Shown here: piece by piece, positions 1 to 12,134 of the stretch
Layout of the letters: each line of letters starts with the position of its first letter
Numbering within the stretch: position 1 is the first letter of the stretch
Assembly: GCA_015179045.1 (NCBI GenBank)
Contig: WHUZ01000008.1
Coordinates: forward strand, 1,426,001-1,490,000
Direction of reading: 5' to 3'
DNA: 64,000 nucleotides
Source: Kalaharituber pfeilii
Lineage: Eukaryota > Ascomycota > Pezizomycetes > Pezizales > Pezizaceae
Program-made: the position numbers and the translations under genes
Notes under the pieces: generated by a model
The model's database searches: none
Told to the model about the DNA's origin: nothing
The model's input: the letters and a program-made list of their open reading frames with translations, nothing else

Positions 1-371
1 TCCTTGCGCCCCGCCATTTCGGTCAGGCATTTCCTTGGCCCAACTCCTAGAAAGGTCCGGATTGGACCTGATCCACTTGCATCGCTGAGCGGCTCCCTTT
101 CGATCTCCCTCTCCTTGAAAAAAAAAAAGACAGAAAGAAAGAAGAAAAGGAAAGGAAAAGAAAAGGAAAAGAATCTCGCCTTAATACCTCTCCGCGTTCC
201 CACAATTGGATTCGTTCACGTTCTGCAACTCGCGCTGTGAAGCATAGTCACAGGGGAATACGTCAACTAGATACTGGAAGGCCCTTCTCTGGACGATACA
301 ACGCGCAGCAGAATTATCGAGCTGGATAGATTGGAAGCGGCTGATCGGTTGAGTGTGCTGTGGCGCCAATC
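1..371. other. Non-coding 5' flank of the kinase gene
   Basis: No gene is recognisable here. A purine-rich, A-dominated tract lies at about 117-172, and the rest is ordinary mixed sequence. It probably holds the promoter and 5' untranslated region of the kinase gene that starts at 372. The two short open frames on the minus strand show no family resemblance. Confidence 0.5.
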
Positions 372-2427
372 ATGGGCAATGCAAATGGGAAGCCCGTAGT
401 ATTCACTGACGAAGGTTTGTTGCCCTGCGAGTGGTGCAAGAAGTTCTGTGAAGGAATGGAATGAATATTTGAAATGGAGGTGAGGGGGAGAACCAAATTG
501 CGTCGTGGGACGAAAAAGGCGGATACAATGTTTTATTTACCTTGATGTATCTGGTTGCTGATTCCTTCGTTCACCCCGTCCAGTAAATCTCAACCATTTC
601 CGGCTATTGAGAGTGGTTGGCAAGGGAGCCTTTGGGAAAGTTCGAATTGTGGAAAGAAGAGACACTGGATTAACTTTTGCCTTAAAGTATATCCGGAAAG
701 ATGAAGGTTCGTAAAGTGGAATTGAGGGCACTTTTATAGGAATTCGCTAATGATAAAAGTTGTGCGATCTGAGAGCGTGAGAAACATCATTCGCGAGCGT
801 CGGATGTTAGAACATCTAAACCACCCGTTCCTTTGTAATCTCCGGTACAGTTTTCAGGATATTGAATATTTGTAAGTTGAAATTATCCTTCGAGCGGAAA
901 GAGGTGTAAGAATTCAACTAATGAATGCGTAGATATATAGTGGTAGATTTAATGAATGGAGGAGACTTGCGATTTCACCTTTCTCGAAAAACTTTTACCG
1001 AGGAAGCTGTTAAATTCTGGATTGCAGAACTAGCATGTGCCGTACTGTATATTCACGGACGAGGCATAGTACATCGCGATATTAAACCCGATAACATACT
1101 TCTCGATTCAGATGGCCATGTACACCTTGCTGACTTCGTAAGTTTTAAGAGTTGGTTTGGGTGTGTCACTTTGCTCACGATATTTGTAGAACGTGGCATC
1201 TGAAATACATCATGATCGACCATTGACAAGTAAATCAGGGACCTTGGCTTATCTTGCACCGGAGGTGTATGCAGGTGGAGGATATGGAAGGGCAGTGGAT
1301 TGGTGGTCGTTGGGTGTCGTATTTTATGAATGCATATACGGAAAGGTGCGTGTATACATTCGTGCACTCATAATGCCTTACGGAGAACAAGCTACTGATA
1401 ACATTAACAGAGACCATTTAGTTCCGACACTCATGAATCACTCGGACAAGAGATTATGAAGGCGTCACCTAAATATCCTGTTACGAACCCGCCAGTGACA
1501 ACTAACTGCTTCGACGCTATTCGCAGTCTCCTGCAAGCAGATATACGGAAAAGAATTGGAGCCAATGGATTCGGGAATTTCACGAGCCATCCATTTTTCG
1601 CAGATATCGATTTCGCGGCGCTGGAGAGAAAGGAGTACGAACCTGTGTTTAAGCCTTCGAGGGACAAGACCAATTTTGACGCCACATATGACCTGGAGGA
1701 ATTACTACTTGAGGAGGCTCCATTGGAGGCGCGAGCCCGGAGGCAGCGGCCAAGGGAGAGATTAAAGGAGGACGCAACGGCGCAAGAAAAACGAGAGGAT
1801 GAATTACACAAGATGATTGAAACTCTGTTTGAACCTTTTGATTATACCACAGTTCAGTATGACAAGTATGTCTGGCATAGAGACTTGATGGAAATGTCTG
1901 ACTAATCTTCACTCAGATATACTGGTACTGGAAATCCACCTGATTGGGTGCGGCCCTCAGGGTCAACGGATTCAACAAGCCCTGTATCGATAGCACCTGG
2001 TGGAGGTAATGCAGAAAGCAAGGGAAGCAGCAGCACGCGGGTAACATCTCCTTCACTTTCAGGATCACCGCCTATTCCAGAACCAGGTCGAGCGGATGAA
2101 GAAGCTCCAGAGAAGCCTCCACTTCGTGTGATACAACCAACTTCGCCTTCTGTCGATGGCAAGAAATCTCTCTCGAAGGTATCCAGCGGAGGGACGAAAT
2201 GTACTACCACAGGAGGTGGAGGGGTTCAAGTTGTATTAGATGAGACTGGCCCGTGGACAGATCTGTCAGCAAATCCGAATTCAGCACCACCAGGTCAACA
2301 GAAGAATAAGACCAGTGGAATGCTTGGCTTCCTCAGTAAGCGTAAGGGAAGAGCCAGCAGCCCTAAGCCACAAGAGCGAGGAGTTCTCGGGAGGGAAGGA
2401 GCTAGAGTGATTGTTGCCGGCGGATGA
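372..2427 (+). CDS. YANK/STK32-type AGC serine/threonine protein kinase
   Basis: Seven exons fit one frame: 372-414, 584-706, 760-871, 933-1137, 1190-1345, 1411-1865 and 1917-2427, giving 534 aa. The start is supported by the N-terminus [14 protein letters not shown], a myristoylation-type Gly2 followed by the same kind of leader seen in STK32 kinases. The glycine loop GKGAFGKV, the ATP lysine in [13 protein letters not shown] and an APE-type motif (LAPEVY) are all present. The DFG motif reads DFN, which is normal for YANK kinases. The tail keeps the family block [17 protein letters not shown] before a Ser/Pro-rich disordered end. The family is known as membrane-associated AGC kinases, but the substrate is not known from sequence. 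The third exon uses an AAG acceptor, the weakest junction. Confidence 0.93.
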
Positions 2428-4197
2428 ATTTACATGGAGGATATGGTTTGTGAATAATATTTGTATTTGGGTTACTTCGGTAGGAGATGCATATACGGTG
2501 TTTGGCCTACAATTCTTCTGTACCATCTTTTCAATGTCCTTCAATCCTGTGCTCCTTGTTTCCTGTTATTCTTTTGATGCTATTTTGTATTGCAAACTGG
2601 CGTGATGGAGGGTACCGTGGCCTTGGTTTATCATTTCATTTTATACTTATTTATACCAATTTGTTCCTTTATGTGGCATTTTTTTCTTTGTTTTTTCCTC
2701 CTTGCCACAGGGATTCTAATATTTGAGCAAAACATTGATGGAAAAGCTGGTTGAAAGATTGGAAGCCGACTACTGCTGTTCATTAGAGGTTCTGGGTTTG
2801 CATGCACGATGACTATGAGTGATGAGGGCTAAGGTTTTCCCTACAGGGTTGAAGAGCATTTTGTCGGTTTAAAGTACTGCATATTGTTGTGTTTTACTCC
2901 TTCTGTAGTTATAGTCTGGCTGTAGTTACATTTCTTACACTTCCTCGTTCTTCGTTGATCATATTCCGCTTCCAAACTTGTTTGTGAATTGAAGGGGGGA
3001 TTGTCAGCTGAGTAGTCTCCATGCAACCGTCGACGGTACCCTTCGCTCGCGGAACGTTTCGGTCAACGCTCTGTGCATTCTCGACAAGTTGGCATGAGAC
3101 TGTAGCGGGTAACATTTCATAAGGATCCGGAAAGTCAGGCAAGGCCATTGCAATGCAGCGTGGCACAAATGGGCTATGATGGGCAAATTTTTTCGTGGAG
3201 GTTGTAACTCACGGGAAAACTTTGTTTACATGGTGGCGTTGCTACGACAACGCAGTCAGTAACAGGGGGCCGGGGGAATTTAAAAATACACGCTGATCGG
3301 AAGAAAAACGAGAACCGCAAAAGAGCCCATGAGGGCTTGCGTCAGTCCATCGTGCTGTGGGGGCCCTGTACAAACAATAAACCGGAATTGGGCGCGGCCA
3401 CAAGTTTTAGCTGTTCTGTGAGAGGGCGACGCAAAGTCGCAAGGTTGGATTGCTGGTAAGTGCAGCCACGCTTCTGTTTTCGTGAATGTGCTGAGTACGC
3501 AACGGGCTGCCGAATTCAGCTCAGCTGGCCCCCCAACACGCTCTTTTTCAGCTGTCGCCGTGCTGCTTACAGCGCTACCCTGTGGACTTGAGGCATCCAC
3601 ACGTCAAGTGGAAAAGTCGAGGCCTGATACTGCCGGTTTCTTGTCCCAACGTTCTTGGGGGGAGGGGGGCTGCTGCATCGGAGACATCAGCACCCATCTG
3701 CGCGGCCGCTCGCCCTGCGCCACAACAAACATCCAGATCCGAATACAGCAGCATTCCTGCATCCGGTGCGCGCCTATGCTGGAACAGGCGCACTGCATCG
3801 CACACACGAAGCCCTGCACCCGCGCACGCTCAGGTTCCACTGCACGGCTACCGTAGATCTCCCACACCACTGTCCCATCCGCCCGCCATCCGTCACAACC
3901 GTTGGTCGCGAGTGTCGGGAGTCACGATAGTACCGCACAGCAGCGGGTGGTGACGCTTGAGAGTGTGGGGGTCGTTCACTCACTTTCCCTCCCTCCCTCT
4001 CTCCTTCATTTCGATACTCCGTATCGCCCTTCGTTTGTTTACAGTAAGCACGGGAAAATACATTCACTCGCTTAGGCAGTGCTGATACAAAATCACATCG
4101 ATCGTGTGAATATCTTTCAGCATCCAATCGTTCCAGCACTCTCTCGCCAGGTCGCTCGTTTACACCACCAATTCGTTTATTTAGACATTGGACGAGA
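2428..4197. other. Non-coding stretch between kinase and glucanase genes
   Basis: No gene was recognised. The first part should carry the 3' untranslated region of the kinase gene and the last few hundred bases the promoter and leader of the glucanase gene, with a CT-rich stretch at about 3978-4010. A GATACTCCGTATCG palindrome-like motif sits near 4013. Several overlapping open frames at 3480-3950 on both strands have no family features and are probably chance frames in GC-rich DNA. Confidence 0.45.
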
Positions 4198-7144
4198 ATG
4201 TCCAGCAGCCGAGAGCAGCGAGACCGGGATAGATACAGAGAGCGGGACCGGGATCGTGAGAGAGAGCGGAACAGATACAGAGAAAGGGACAGTGATAGGG
4301 AGCGGGAGCGAGAACAGGATAGAGACCGGGAAAGGGATCGAGATCGACGACGGAGAGGTGTCACTCGCCCCGAGGCCACCCATGATCAAAGCCAGCCACA
4401 ACGTCGCACTACAGGGACACGAGGAGAAACCTCACACCACCGGTCACGATCAACTCGGGAACGTGAGCGGGACCGAGACCGGGATGCGGATGTAGATAGG
4501 GAAAGAGAAAGGGATCGGGAGAGGGATAGAGACCCGCCCCGAAGGCAGTCGGCTCGTGAACCAGCAAGGACAGAGTCTGGGAGTAACCTTCCACCTCCTC
4601 GTCCACCGGCCGCAATTGGAGGCAGCAGCAGACGGGAGTCGACAAGAGACCCAGGAAGACGACATTCACGACGAGATAGAGAAGGCGATGAGTCACGGCG
4701 GGAGACTGTAAGGCTTGTTCCACGAGACCTGGAGGTAGAGAGGGAGGAGACGGAGGCGGGCCTTGGTTATAGTCGCAGGCAGAGTCATCGAAGGTCACAA
4801 AGTACAAGGGAAAGAGATAGTGGTAGAGACAGGGATGTGGAACGTGCTCGGAGCAGCAGGAATCCCCAGCGGGAGAGGTCGCGGAGGGAGAGAATGACGG
4901 TCCCAGGGGCCTGGGTGGATGCCGATAGCTATGACCAACGTCAAGAGGAAATGAGAGCAAAGTACCAACCCATACCACCACCGCCACCTGTGATAGCACC
5001 CGTTGCTGCCGGGTGGGATGGGAGCGGTGACTTGGAGAAGGGCAGTGGAAGCGCGGATATCGCGGACAAGACGGCACTACTGGATAAACGAGCAAGCACA
5101 AGTTCTGGGATTGGCAATACAAAAAGAAAGCGCAGATGTCATCCGTGCTTCTGGCTTTTGCTTCTTGTTGGTATAATTTTGCTCATAATCCTGATTCCAG
5201 TGGGCGTTTTGGTCGTAGGGAAGGATAAATCTGGGAATAAGAACTCTGGATCGGCAGATAATGAATCGGAGGACAGGCGGGACGGACTGAAAAACATAGA
5301 CCGTGCTTCCATCCCGGTACGGCTACACAATACCCTCCAGAACGGCTGTGATGCTAAACTGACACTGAGATATAGCCTGAGGCGAGAGGTACCTACTACG
5401 ATCCATTCGACTGGTACGATACGAAGGATTTCAATTGTACATATACAGATGAGAAAGTTGGTGATCTGCCCATAATGGGGTTGTTCAGTGAGTGGGACGA
5501 CTCTGTGCGGGCAAATGACAATGTTCCGCCACTGAATGAGCCATTTGACTACGGAAAGCAGCCCATAAGAGGGGTTAATGTTGGAGGTAAGGCACAGCTC
5601 CTTACATTGATTCTATAAGGAAAGCCCTTATACTGAATGGATGAAAACTCAGGTTGGTTTGTTATGGAACCGTTCATCACTCCATCCTACTTCAAGGAGT
5701 GGGATTCTCGATTTGGTGTTGTTGATGAATATACGTTGAGTAAGCAGCTCGGGCCCGAAACTGCGCGTAAGACATTCGAGAAGCATTACTCGGAGTTCAT
5801 AAAAGAGGAAGACTTTCGCATGATCCGCGATGCTGGACTCGACCACGTTCGGATTCCATTCGGTTACTGGGCTGTGATGCAGCTTGATGGCGATCCATAC
5901 GTCTATCAGGTCGAGTGGCGGTATCTCCTTCGCGCGATTGAGTATTGCCGCAAATATGGCTTGAGGGTAAAGCTGGATCTTCATAGCGTGCCAGGAGGCG
6001 CCAACGGGTGGAACCATAGTGGCAGACTGGGTCCAATTCATTGGCTCAATGGTACCGATGGTGACCGCAACGCACAACTCACGCTGGAGCTCCATGACAA
6101 GATGTCTAAATTCTTCTCGCAGCCACGCTACAAGAATGTTGTCACAATGTACGGCCTCGTCAATGAGCCCCGAATGACCTTTCTAGATGCAGACAAGGTA
6201 ATCGCTTGGTCCGAGCAGGCGTACAAAATTATCCGCGGCAATGGCTACGAAGGCAAGATTGTTTTTGGCGATGGTTTCCGCGGGCTAGAGAAGTGGAAAG
6301 GCGAGTTCCAAAGTCTGGAAGGAATGGTGCTTGACGTGCATCAATACGTCATCTTCAATACAGGGCAGATCTCGCAGACCCATACGGGGAAGGTGCAGTT
6401 TGCGTGTAAGGGGTGGAGCGCGCAGTTGTTGAAGATTAACAATCCGGATACTGGGTATGGGCCAACAATGGTGGGGGAGTGGGGGCAGGCGGATACGGAT
6501 TGTACGCCTTATTTGAATAATGTAGGTCCAAATTCCTTTCCTCTCTGGAGCCTGGGGGTTGGAATACGAATACGGGTGCGATATTGGGCTAGGGATGCGA
6601 GCCAGAGTGGTCCAAGGATTTGGGTAGCGGGCTTCGCAAGGCTGATGTGTACATGTGCAATCGATTGACAGGTGGGTGTCGGAAGTCGTTGGGAAGGGAC
6701 CCTAAACTACGGAGAAGACGAGCCCGGGAACGTCCTAACCCCAACTTGCCCGAATAAGAACCAGTGTTCTTGTGAAAAGGCCAATGAGCATCCAAATAAC
6801 TACTCGGATGATTATAAGTTGTTCTTGAAGACGTTCGCTATAGGTGAGTTGCTTTTTCTCTTCCGTTTTTCAAGCCATCCTGTGCCGGGGATGAATGGAG
6901 GGATGGCGACCTTGCATGAAGCGACCAAGCTAACGTATGGCGTGCATGTGTAGCGCAAATGGACGCCTTTGAGAACGGCTGGGGGTGGATGTACTGGACG
7001 TGGCAGACTGAGGATTCACATCAGTGGAGCTATAGGAAGGGATTAGAGGCCGGGATATTGCCAAAGGCAGCAGTTAATCGGGAGTGGAGTTGTCAGGATG
7101 ACATTCCGGACTTTGCGGCGAGGGGGCTGCCGGAATATTATTGA
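4198..7144 (+). CDS. exgD: Membrane-anchored glucan 1,3-beta-glucosidase (GH5, ExgD type)
   Basis: Five exons, 4198-5316, 5376-5586, 5653-6521, 6672-6843 and 6954-7144, give 853 aa in frame. The protein should be a type II membrane enzyme acting on cell-wall 1,3-beta-glucan from the non-reducing end. Residues 1 to about 310 are a cytosolic Arg/Asp/Glu-rich tail with RERDRDRERER-like runs. A hydrophobic anchor follows at about 317-340 (FWLLLLVGIILLIILIPVGV). The GH5 domain follows, with RIPFGYW, GLVNEP (acid/base Glu near 615) and VGEW (nucleophile Glu near 719), and NGWNHSGR near the active site. The C-terminal GWGWMYWTW and QWSYRKG blocks are typical of the family. The charged N-tail is a known feature of ExgD proteins but is long here. 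Confidence 0.93.
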
Positions 7145-9068
7145 CGTGGCGGAGGGATGGAGGGTCGAGCGGTTGTTGGGGGGTCGGAATTGGGTCGGAA
7201 TTGGAGGAAAATGAGTGAGGTTGGGATGGGAACCAGAAATGGGTCCATATCTGCAGTTTGGCTCTCCTTATCGATGCCAGGCACGAAGAAACAACTGGTA
7301 CTGGACAACCGTGCCAATGCGACGTGAGGGCTTTATGGGGCGGGTTGGCCATTGGAATGAGACTGAGTTCAAAAAAAAAAAAAAAAAAAAAAAACGGAAT
7401 TGAGAAATTCGGGATTGGCCAGGGGGTGAGTTTTTGGTTATCTGTTTTTCCATCTCTCTTTTTTATTGCTCGCTTCGTGGCAGCGTTCCAAGTTACGCTT
7501 ACGGTTTTATGCATTGACGATTTGATATGATTTGATGATGGCAATCGGAGTACATAAAGTACCTAAACCTACTTAGCTTACATATGTAGTGATAATTTGT
7601 TACAATACAAGTAATGAAGGAATGGAATGACGTTTTCTTACATGAGATGTACCAGTAGACTCGACAGGATGAACAAATAACTGGATGACGATGATGCGGT
7701 GAATGGGGAAAAGATGAACAGGAGGGGAAGATGGGAACTTGACTTTGGAGAGAGTATTTAGTTATGACGGCCATTGAAAAACTTTCCCGCCCGGCTTTCG
7801 ATTGATTCGTAGTTTTTTTGATTAAATCCATTCAGGGTAGGGGAGTTTACTGTCGGTAAGACGGACTTGATACATAGATACGCGGAGACCCAGAACATTG
7901 AACTCGCAGCATGAGTTTTCTTTTCTTTGCTCGAAAACGGGGGGAAATAGTTTCTGGGCCTTTGCGCTTGGGCAGTGGGGAGGATGTTGAAAGCGAGACA
8001 TGCGGTCACCACATGCAAAGGGACTTGGATATGAGAGACTTCTATATGTATATATATATAATACAAAATGAAGGATATACCGCAACCTTTTACACACACC
8101 ATGAGGGAGTAAACGTACCGTCGGAAGCTTATCAAGAAGACCTAAAACAGCGTGGAGGTTACGATATTAGCTGGAGTATCGCGGGAGGGGGTGGTGGAAC
8201 AGGGATTGACTGGATAATGGCTTCCTTCTATTCTAGCAAAATTTGGCTGTTTTAAGCCACCTTGCATGTCATTTGTTTGGATTTATATGTCCTTTTTTGA
8301 GGGTTTCAGGGTAATTGTCAGTGTTAGCAAGCTTTTACACGTACAAACAGGCAATGGCTACCACATAAAAAGAACTTGGTAACTACATGTACCACAGCAG
8401 TACTACTAGAATATTATGTTGGTTTGCTAGCAGCACCTCGGGCACTCTGACACTCCTATCAGGTCTTATTGTGTCATACAAGTTCAAAGGATCCATATAG
8501 CTGACAATTAATGTCTGAGACATGAAAATTCCTTGGTGCCGTAGGCTGTCTTTATTTTTATTTTTATTTTATTTTATTTTACTGTGACAAGTCTCTCTTG
8601 TCCTTCTTTCGATAATTTCATTTATGGTAAGATTGAAAAGCTTCATATTTATATCTAAAAACCCGACACCAATAGCAAAACTATCAACAACCAGTATAAT
8701 CAGTACAAAACACGCAAAGACAAACAGGCAGTACTTATCTGAATGAAATAGAAAAGCTGTAAACTGAGAAATGGGAAAAGGAAGATAATAAAAAAAAAAA
8801 ATCAAGAACCCCCAAACTTTCCCAGAATATAGTAATAAAAAAACGAAAATCAAGGTTAAATAGAAAATAGGATAGAAAGTTAGGAAAAACATCCAAGGAC
8901 ATAATGACTTAGCTTGCCTGGGTACAGAAAATCATGTGAGAACACAACCACAGCACATCCACAGCCCACATCAGCAATATAAATAAAATAAAATCACTTT
9001 TCACCTCACCTCTTACGCCTCCCTTTCAGATTCCTCCCTACTATTACACCACACCTACGCCCTCCCAT
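7145..9068. other. Convergent intergenic region, A/T-rich
   Basis: This lies between the 3' ends of the glucanase (+) and NIPA-like (-) genes, so it should contain both terminators and 3' untranslated regions. It holds a 24-base A tract at 7371-7394, TA-rich repeats near 8044-8062 and a TTTTA-rich stretch near 8551-8580. No coding sequence was recognised; open frames at 7911-8255 and 8569-8892 have no family signature. Confidence 0.45.
7371..7394 (+). repeat. Poly(A) tract, 24 bases
   Basis: An uninterrupted run of A about 230 bases beyond the stop codon of the glucanase gene. It could be a microsatellite or the trace of an inserted retrocopy tail. No adjoining retroelement body is visible. 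Confidence 0.9.
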
Positions 9069-11008
9069 TCACGTCTCTTCCGCTCCATTCGCTTTCCTAC
9101 CCAATCCCACAACCAAACTACTCGCCCTTGCTCTTCCATCTTTCTCGCCCTTCACTCCACTCCTTCCCTTTTTACTCCCGCTCCCAAAATACACCGTCTT
9201 CAGCCTCTTCAGCCTACTCTCCAACTTACTGGACCCTTCCACCCTTTCCTTATCGCTCATCGTTAGTTCAGCCCCGGGGACGGGAGTTGAGAGTGAGCGC
9301 TCGCGTGCAATCGACGTCAACGTCGACGCTGCCGTTGCCTGCGCTGCGCTGCTGGCGGGAGGGGAGTTTGGGATGGGGCTTGGTTTATCCGTAAAAGGGT
9401 CGCGCGGCTCTTGCATCGTCACCGAGACCACACTCTCCCCTCTCTGGTGGTGTTGGTATTGCTGGAAATGAGCATTTTTCTCCAATCCCATGGCCCCCAT
9501 CTGCAGCACTACCATCTTCCACAACGTCTTCCACCCGGGTTCCCGCCCTTGACTCTCCTTATTCACCCACGGACAGTACTCTCTATGCTCCCCCACCACA
9601 TCCAATCGACACACCATCGCGTCCTCTCCTTCCCCGTCTCCTCCTCCCACTCCCCCTCCTACACTCCCCTTATGATTCTGAAACAGCCACAGCCCTAGCC
9701 TCCTGAAACAAGCTCCGCATGTCAGCAGCGTCGGTATCGAGGGCTCCTCACTCGCCCATCCAAATAACGCCAAAATAAACGCCGATTCGATAATCTCATT
9801 ATTGGAGGTTAATGGGGGAGGGCCGTTGGGGTTAGCAGATGGAGTGATGTGTGGATCTTGAACTAGCTTGACTGCGTGGGCTATTCGTGAAAAGTCGATG
9901 ATAGTGGTCGGGTAGTCAATGGCGGAGGGAAGGTCTTTTTGTACAGTGACGAGGGATGCGTAGCGAGCGCGGAGGGAGGGAATAGAATGCGAAGGGTTGG
10001 CAAGGGGGAGGTGATATATCGTATCTACTCAACGCGTCAGTAACCTGTCCCCGGGAGCGTGGACCTACGGAACGAAGCATTGGCTCACCATCACATCCCC
10101 TCCTCCTCCACAAGCAATACTCTTCATGCTCAATCACCACCATTCCCCTATACCTATCCACAATCTCTTGCTGCATCCTTTTCCTGCCCTCTCTCTTCAA
10201 CCTCTCCCTTTCCATGTCTACCATCGTCGTATCATCATCATCCGCTTCCGCAGCTTCATCAGTCTCAATCTTCACCACAACCTCTCGAGAACAAACGGTG
10301 CACCGAACCCGGTTCTTGTCAACACAGACCCAGCCGCGCTTCGCCCAGACGACTTCGTTGACAGGAGCAGGCTTCGCAGTCCATTTGTCAACAAAGCGGA
10401 AGGTTTTGAGGCGGGAAAGAAACTGGGGGCGATCCCAAGGAGCATAAGCTGGTGTAGGTTTCTCGGATAGACTGAAAGCCGTAGTAGTTGTCGAATTGTC
10501 GTTGGGAGTGCGGATGGACCAGCTTTCGGCATTGGTGGGGGTGGGGGAGGGAGTTCTGTCTGGTGGGAGGTGAATCGTGCGACGTTTTTTTCGGGTCCGG
10601 TGCAGCGGGTGACAACGTAAGTGTGTTAGTTGTCGAAGAGGCCGACCCAGCGACAATATCCGCGTCCTCGTCCACTACCATCGCACCGCCTCCACCCTCC
10701 ACTGCCCCTGCCGTCGTCGGTCTTTGTAACGTCTCTATGCCACCCGCATTACTCCCTGCACCTCCTCCTACTCCTGTGCCTCCTACCGCAGTGGGCCCAG
10801 ATCCTTTCCCATCCGCAGTCCGGCCAGGTAGATTTACTACCGACTTGCTCCGGAACACAGTTGATAGCCGGGACCCTGATTTCGTGCTGTCACTACTGGG
10901 TGTATGCTTGTGGCCGTGCCCGGAGGCAGGGGCCCCGGGGGTGCTGGTGCTAGTTCCACCGGTCGCGGCTTGGAGCAGGTTGTGAAGCTTGCGTTTAGTA
11001 GCGTACAT
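9069..11008 (-). CDS. C3HC zinc-finger nuclear-basket protein (NIPA/ZC3HC1/Rsm1 family), with apparent frameshift
   Basis: Minus-strand gene starting at 11008 with MYATKRKLHNLLQAAT and ending at 9069. One intron, 10025-10088, joins GGATGTGATG to ATACGATATATC. The product carries the zf-C3HC region, APWDRPQFLSRLKTFRFVD, AKRGWVCVDKNRVRC and HEEYCLWRRRGCD, then the C-terminal domain FGWASE and CGACFRRLGLWLF. These are hallmarks of NIPA/ZC3HC1, Rsm1 and Pml39, which act at the nuclear pore basket. The frame changes in a run of seven A on the coding strand (10585-10591). Reading six instead of seven gives SPAAPDPKKRRTIHLPP, so a homopolymer error or a real frameshift is likely. With that correction the length is about 624 aa. 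The N-terminal third is low-complexity Gly/Ser/Thr. Confidence 0.85.
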
Positions 11009-11598
11009 TTACGGCGATGGGAGTAGCTGTCGTGCAGTTGTGAGGAAGGTGGCGAGGAAGGACGTAAAGAGGTGGAATTTGCTGTCGGGTTATCAAGATA
11101 TATTTGCTGATCGGCAGTCGGTGCCCAAAACGGAAAGCTTAAGTTCTGCTTCAGGAACGAGGGGGGATAAATAGAACAGTGGGAGCTTCAAGTAGCTGGT
11201 AGCTGCAGAATTCTGAATCACACAATTGGCCAAATGCAATGAAGAAATCAAATTAAGATATTAATTTAGTAACAACTAGTTAGTGGTGCTGCTCATTCAT
11301 GCGTAGTTAAACATCATCAAAGCGTATGCGTATTAAAACGGTCGGTCGCGGGGGGGAGTTTGTTGGGGCTTAAACTTCGGGTGTGTGGGGTGCTGGTGAA
11401 AGAGAAAAGCGGAAACGGGCTGGGGGGAGGGGGGATTAGGGCAGTGCGGGGAGCGGGGGAGGGGGGAAGGGCTGGAGGGCTGTTTTTGTTCGTGTGTTCG
11501 ATTGTGTATGGTCGTGCTGCTCTCTGTGTGGTTGTTTTCCAATGTTTGTAATTTCGCAGCGTTGAAAGAGCAACGGGCGGGCGATCCTGGATCGCAAT

Positions 11599-11624
11599 CT
11601 TATCTCATCAGATAAGATAAGATT
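11599..11624. promoter_or_regulatory. Clustered GATA-factor motifs
   Basis: The sequence CTTATCTCATCAGATAAGA followed by another GATAAGAT holds one reverse and two forward GATAA cores within 26 bases. This spacing suits binding by fungal GATA zinc-finger regulators (nitrogen or light/iron classes). It lies about 590 bases upstream of the NIPA-like start and 1.6 kb upstream of the gene at 13228, so the target is uncertain and function is inferred only from motif density. Confidence 0.3.
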
Positions 11625-12134
11625 ATATTCGGATCAACTTTCACCTGCCCGACCGTGAATTGCAACTTCCTGCTCCACAAATTCGGCAAAGCGAAGTCAC
11701 CCGGCACTATGACGACGAGAGCGGCACCCAAAGCTCCATGTGGGGCATCGCCCGCACAGACAAAACTCCCCAAACGAAAATCTACTATTGCTTCCACTGC
11801 CCAAACTTAGACACTGCTTCCTAATCCTATACCGACCTCAGATCCCGGCATACTGGAAAATTGAGAGGAACTCATATAGGCATTGTCAGACTTCAGATTT
11901 ATGTCACATGAATGTAGCACAGCGAACGTTACATCCGGTTCGAGACATTTTAATATGCATCCTCCTCACCTCCACTCGCGGTCAAGGCTGCAAGTTCAAC
12001 CCTTCTTGACCAACGGCAGAAACAAATTTGTTTTGACGCGTCTCAAAGCCCCAGTTATTCTGATTCCAGCTCAAGCCGCGCATTCGATAGTACTAGCGTA
12101 CGACCCGTTGTTACTCAATCACAACTAGTGGAGC

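Noticed and set aside
1131..1200. DFN instead of DFG in the kinase, suggesting an inactive kinase
   Set aside because: DFN is the normal sequence of YANK/STK32 kinases, so it is not evidence of inactivation.
3774..4379. 201-residue minus-strand frame with Arg/Ser-Leu-Ser repeats that looks like an SR protein
   Set aside because: The repeats are the reverse reading of the glucanase RERDRD codons; the plus-strand frame continues into a recognised GH5 enzyme.
4409..5122. 237-residue minus-strand open frame
   Set aside because: Antisense shadow of the Arg/Asp-rich tail of the glucanase; no motifs.
10488..10985. 165-residue plus-strand open frame
   Set aside because: Antisense to the Gly/Ser/Thr-rich N-terminus of the NIPA-like gene, which has the conserved domain.
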